A stretch of 64,000 bases of DNA from Panaeolus papilionaceus (taxonomy: Eukaryota > Basidiomycota > Agaricomycetes > Agaricales), in contig JADNRZ010000003.1 in NCBI GenBank assembly GCA_015501605.1, positions 1,364,001-1,428,000 on the forward strand. Reading direction: 5' to 3'. Shown piece after piece: positions 60,790 to 64,000 of the stretch. Under the pieces are notes generated by a model. That model saw only the letters and a program-made list of their open reading frames with translations, was not told the origin of the DNA and ran no database searches. The translations under genes and the position numbers were made by a program. Numbering within the stretch: the stretch's first letter is position 1; the number at the start of each line of letters is the position of its first letter.

Positions 60790-61106
60790 CATCGAGTTCG
60801 CCATGGTCGAACTTGATGTCATTACGCTTGCTCTTTTTTAACGACATTTGATGATACCCACTTGGTAGTTGGCGCCCTTGGAGGACCCGTACGTCACCGT
60901 GTACTACAGGCGAATTATTTATCAGCATTGTATCGTACTACATTCATAGCAGTCTTATATACCCACATTCTATATAAAACAGAAGCCCAAGTGCTGTAAG
61001 CTGGCTTGAATACATCATATGATAAGTACCAAAACTAAGTATGTACTACTGTGGCACATGAATTATATTCAGTTATTGGTGAGGACAGTAAAAAGTAACA
61101 CCCATG
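60790..61106. other. Intergenic region 3' of the carboxypeptidase remnant
   Basis: About 320 bp of AT-rich sequence with no coding exon. It precedes the 3' end of the leftward tRNA gene. Confidence 0.5.
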
Positions 61107-61188
61107 GGCCTGACCGGGAATTGAACCCGGGACCTCCTCGAAACAGCTAACGCCCTAACAAGGAATCATACTACTAGACCATCAGGCC
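61107..61188 (-). tRNA. tRNA-Pro (anticodon AGG) with short intron
   Basis: On the minus strand, the acceptor stem GGCCTGA pairs perfectly with TCAGGCC. The T arm is CCGGG-TTCAATT-CCCGG. The anticodon stem CCTTG pairs with CGAGG. The anticodon loop begins TTAGGG, giving AGG at positions 34-36, so it is proline-specific (reads CCU/CCC after A34-to-I editing). The loop is 11 nt too long. Removing CGTTAGCTGTT after position 37, where tRNA introns sit, restores a 7-base loop. CCA is not encoded, as usual in eukaryotes. The mature length is about 71 nt. Confidence 0.9.
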
Positions 61189-61308
61189 GATGAAATGCGA
61201 TCAATCAGGGTTACCATATTCAGAATGCGATTACGCGTCAATGGCACTTACGCGTCCTGGAAAGTGACATCAATATCAGTCTCTCTCTTTACATCTACCA
61301 CACCACGA

Positions 61309-62885
61309 ATGGACGTTCAACCATCAACCTCCTCTGGCGCTATGGATCAACGGCGAAAAGATGCCCTCAAGGCGTATCGTGATGTGTGTGACCCCCGAAC
61401 CTTCATTCAATATATATCATGCTGAATTGATATAATTCCAGAAACTGCGCGATCATGAAACCAGCAGCGAAATGCTAAAGACTTGTTCGTGTTCTTATCC
61501 TCCTGGTTACTTTATTGCTATAGTAATCTCCTTTCTAGTGCGATTCTCGCTGAAAGATTTGGAAAAGGCTTATGATAAAACTGAAGAAGATATCAAAGCA
61601 GTCCAATCTGTGGGGCAGATTATTGGTGAGGTTATGAAGCAGCTCGACTCAGATCGATGTAGGTCTTTTATCACTGCCACATTTCACAACCTCACAAGGT
61701 ACCCAGTCATTGTTAAGGCCTCTTCGGGACCCCGTTATGTGGTCTCCTATCGGCCCACGCTTCCCGTCGAGAAGCTGAAGGCTGGCACGCGTGTTTCATT
61801 AGATATGACCACTCTAACGATTATGCGAATCCTACCCCGCGAGGTTGATCCTCTAGTCTATAAGATGAGCTTGGAGGACCCGGGAGGTGCATCTTTTGCT
61901 GGTATTGGAGGCTTGGGAGAACAAGTAAGGGAACTTCGAGAGGTACGGGCATCGCGTCTTTACCGTGACTGGAGTTTGACTTATAGGGTTGTAGATCATC
62001 GAGCTTCCTTTGCTGAACCCCGAGCTCTTTGTCAGAGTAGGAATAAAGCCACCCAAAGGTGTACTTCTCTACGGCCCTCCGGGGACAGGAAAGACCCTCC
62101 TTGCCAGAGCAGTTGCCGCAACCCTTCAAACCAACTTCCTCAAAGTCGTTTCCTCTGCAATTGTCGACAAGTATATTGGTGAGAGTGCCCGTGTGGTAAG
62201 AGAAATGTTCGGGTATGCACGCGATCACGAACCCTGTGTCATCTTCATGGATGAAATTGATGCTATCGGGGGACGTCGATTCTCGGAAGGCACGAGTGCA
62301 GATCGTGAAATTCAGCGGACATTAATGGAGGTAACTTACCAAAGTATCTTCAATTTTGTAAAGTACTTACACCTGCTTGTAGCTTCTGAATCAAATGGAC
62401 GGTTTCGACTCGCTGGGGCGAACCAAGTTGATTATGGCCACCAACAGACCTGATACCCTTGATCCCGCTCTACTGCGTCCTGGCCGACTTGACCGCAAAA
62501 TCGAAGTACCTCTACCTAATGAACAAGCCCGTCTCGAAATTTTGAAAATTCATGCTCGTCCCGTTAACAAAGGTGGCGAGATCGATTACGAGGCTATCGT
62601 AAAGGTAGGCATGATTTACTGCGTGAAAGGTTGATATTTTATCGACATTTTTACGTAGCTATCCGATGGCTTCAATGGTGCCGATCTTAGAAATGTCGTC
62701 ACAGAAGCAGGCATGTTTGCAATCCGCGATGACCGTGAATATGTCAATCAGGAAGACCTCACCAAGGCTGCGCGTAAAGTCGGTGAGGCTAAGAAGCACG
62801 AAAGTAAGTTTACTCTGGCCATTCATTGCTTTGCTGTGTCAGCTTAGCCGTTCATTCTACAGCCAAGATGGAATATGCCATGTAA
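61309..62885 (+). CDS. RPT4: 26S proteasome regulatory ATPase RPT4 (PSMC6)
   Basis: One of the six AAA+ ATPases in the 19S base that unfold and feed substrates into the proteasome. The N-terminal coiled coil ([20 protein letters not shown]) is followed by the OB fold ([20 protein letters not shown]). The AAA module has Walker [21 protein letters not shown], Walker [13 protein letters not shown], sensor/Arg-finger region [20 protein letters not shown] and the family's [16 protein letters not shown]. It ends KKHETKMEYAM with no HbYX tail, as expected for RPT4. Short introns throughout. Start ATG 61309 (ACGAATGG context). Confidence 0.95.
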
Positions 62886-63022
62886 ACCACAGGCCGCTTT
62901 TTTTCTTACTATTTCCCGTAGCTTTACTAGTTTCAGCTTTGTATTCATATATTAATTCAGCCAGTTAAAAGTATATGTGTCCAGCTATATATATATTAAG
63001 GAAACTGGCGCCCGTACACGAT

Positions 63023-64000
63023 CTACCATTTACCAAACAAGCCGCGCTTTTTCTTCTTGCCATCATCCTTCTGAGAAGCAGTTGAATGTATGGAACCCTG
63101 GTACGAATTTGTTGGAGAAGGCTGGATGGGCACACTGTGAGCAGCATTGCGAGGTGGAGCCAACTGCTTTACCGGAGCAGCTCTCTGTGTTGGGAGTGCG
63201 TCCCGTGTATAGTACTTCTCGTCATAGTATGCTTGATAAATTTTCGGCTCTCCTCGCATTTCACGCAGACCATTAGGAATAGCCCTGGACCCAGCACCTC
63301 CGAGCTCAAGAACCTTCAAATCATCAACAAACTCCTTCGGGGTCAGCACGTGCGTCGATCCTAGCACCAGACCATTAGCATCAGGGTTGCCTGAAGAAGA
63401 ACCAAACTGACCAATATAAATATCTTTGTTGAGGGTGTTTGATAGCTGATATGTTTCTCGGATTTCTGAATAGGTCACGCCCCCAGCGACGAATACAATA
63501 ATGCGTTGGCGATTGTCGGAAATTGCGGCTGCTTTAGGCGCTCGATGCCACGCTGGCTTTTGGCTACGAAGTGAAGTCGTCTGGGGCGGAGGAGACCGCG
63601 GGGAGATCAGCATAGCAGAAGGTGCATCCTTGACATAGGGGAATGCAGTATTATCCAATTTATCTGTCGCTTGCTCCTGTTTGCACCGTCAAATGGCTTT
63701 TCGAGTTTATAAAGCGAAATTTGCAAACCTCAAGAACCGTTTTTATATATGGCTTGAACCGCGAGAGTTCGTACTCGTCCCCAGAGACCTTCTGTTTACG
63801 TTTTTTGACATCCTTGTCAGCTGGTCCCTATGGCAATGACATGTAAACAAAAATATAAGGACGAGACTTCCAATCACCGCTCACTCTGGATATGCGAGCG
63901 CCCATCAGAAGCAAAGAGTTCACGGCATCCTGCTCAGCGAGTGAAAGTCTGGCGTGCTGGTACAGACGACGACGGTCTTCATCTGGAACGCCATCCCTGT
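63023..64000 (-). CDS. SEC1: SEC1/Munc18-type protein (C-terminal part, runs off right edge)
   Basis: SM protein that guides exocytic SNARE pairing at the plasma membrane. The visible part is the C-terminal third: EDRRRLYQHARLSLAEQDAV at the edge, KRKQKVSGDEYELSRFKPYI, then MDNTAFPYVKDAPSAML, RIIVFVAGGVTYSEIRETYQ and GLVLGSTHVLTPKEFVDDL (domain 3a/1 closing strands). A non-conserved fungal tail of ~80 residues with Pro/Gln/Ser ends KKKKRGLFGKW. The N-terminus lies outside the window. The VFVAGGVTYSE and GSTH motifs are SM-family hallmarks; the basic tail and length favour SEC1 over SLY1 or VPS45. It converges on RPT4 with about 137 bp between stops. Confidence 0.88.

Noticed and set aside
1..64000. 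CRISPR arrays, operons, integrases or prokaryotic mobile elements
   Set aside because: None seen; the sequence is eukaryotic throughout with spliceosomal introns.

Overview
The window looks like a piece of nuclear chromosome from a mushroom-forming basidiomycete (Agaricomycetes). Genes sit about every 2.5 kb on both strands. Most are cut by many short introns of about 50-65 nt with GT-AG ends and CTAAC/CTAAT-type branch sites. Several proteins (the giant VWA/GTPase protein, the protease-like/RBR ligase, the carboxypeptidase remnant) resemble families I associate with Agaricomycetes. I cannot name a species. All coordinates are start codon to stop codon and include introns; splice sites were read by eye.

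Left part (1-16650), mostly conserved housekeeping genes: PRP40 (splicing; runs off the left edge), an F-box protein, an unrecognised acidic protein, MMS19/MET18 (cytosolic Fe-S targeting), NDUFAF7 (mitochondrial complex I assembly methyltransferase), a small EEF1AKMT4-like methyltransferase, RPF1 (60S ribosome assembly) and carnitine acetyltransferase CAT2.

Accessory middle (16951-30002): a 9.3-kb gene encodes a giant protein with a GBP/VLIG-like GTPase domain, a long Cys/His-rich region and a C-terminal von Willebrand A domain. Head to head with it, 424 bp away, is a protein joining a putative papain-like (deubiquitinase-like) domain to a complete RBR ubiquitin ligase. Just beyond lies a 1014-bp element bounded by 11-bp inverted repeats and TA duplications, which I read as a non-autonomous Tc1/mariner-type transposon. 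This block is the best candidate for an undescribed system. A surveillance or stress-response role is inference only.

Right part (30271-64000), again mostly conserved: a PB1 plus multi-ZZ protein (NBR1/p62-like), RDS3/PHF5A, the HECT ligase UFD4/TRIP12, a class III aminotransferase, PSO2/SNM1, RPS4, a SLY41-type transporter, SFH5, RPL43, PAF1, the G-patch protein TFIP11/NTR1, a degraded S10 serine carboxypeptidase, an intron-containing tRNA-Pro(AGG), RPT4 and the C-terminal part of SEC1 (runs off the right edge).

Four genes belong to ubiquitin/proteasome or selective-autophagy pathways (RBR protein, PB1-ZZ protein, UFD4, RPT4) and three to splicing (PRP40, RDS3, TFIP11). The arrangement otherwise looks like ordinary fungal gene order, with several very close tail-to-tail pairs.
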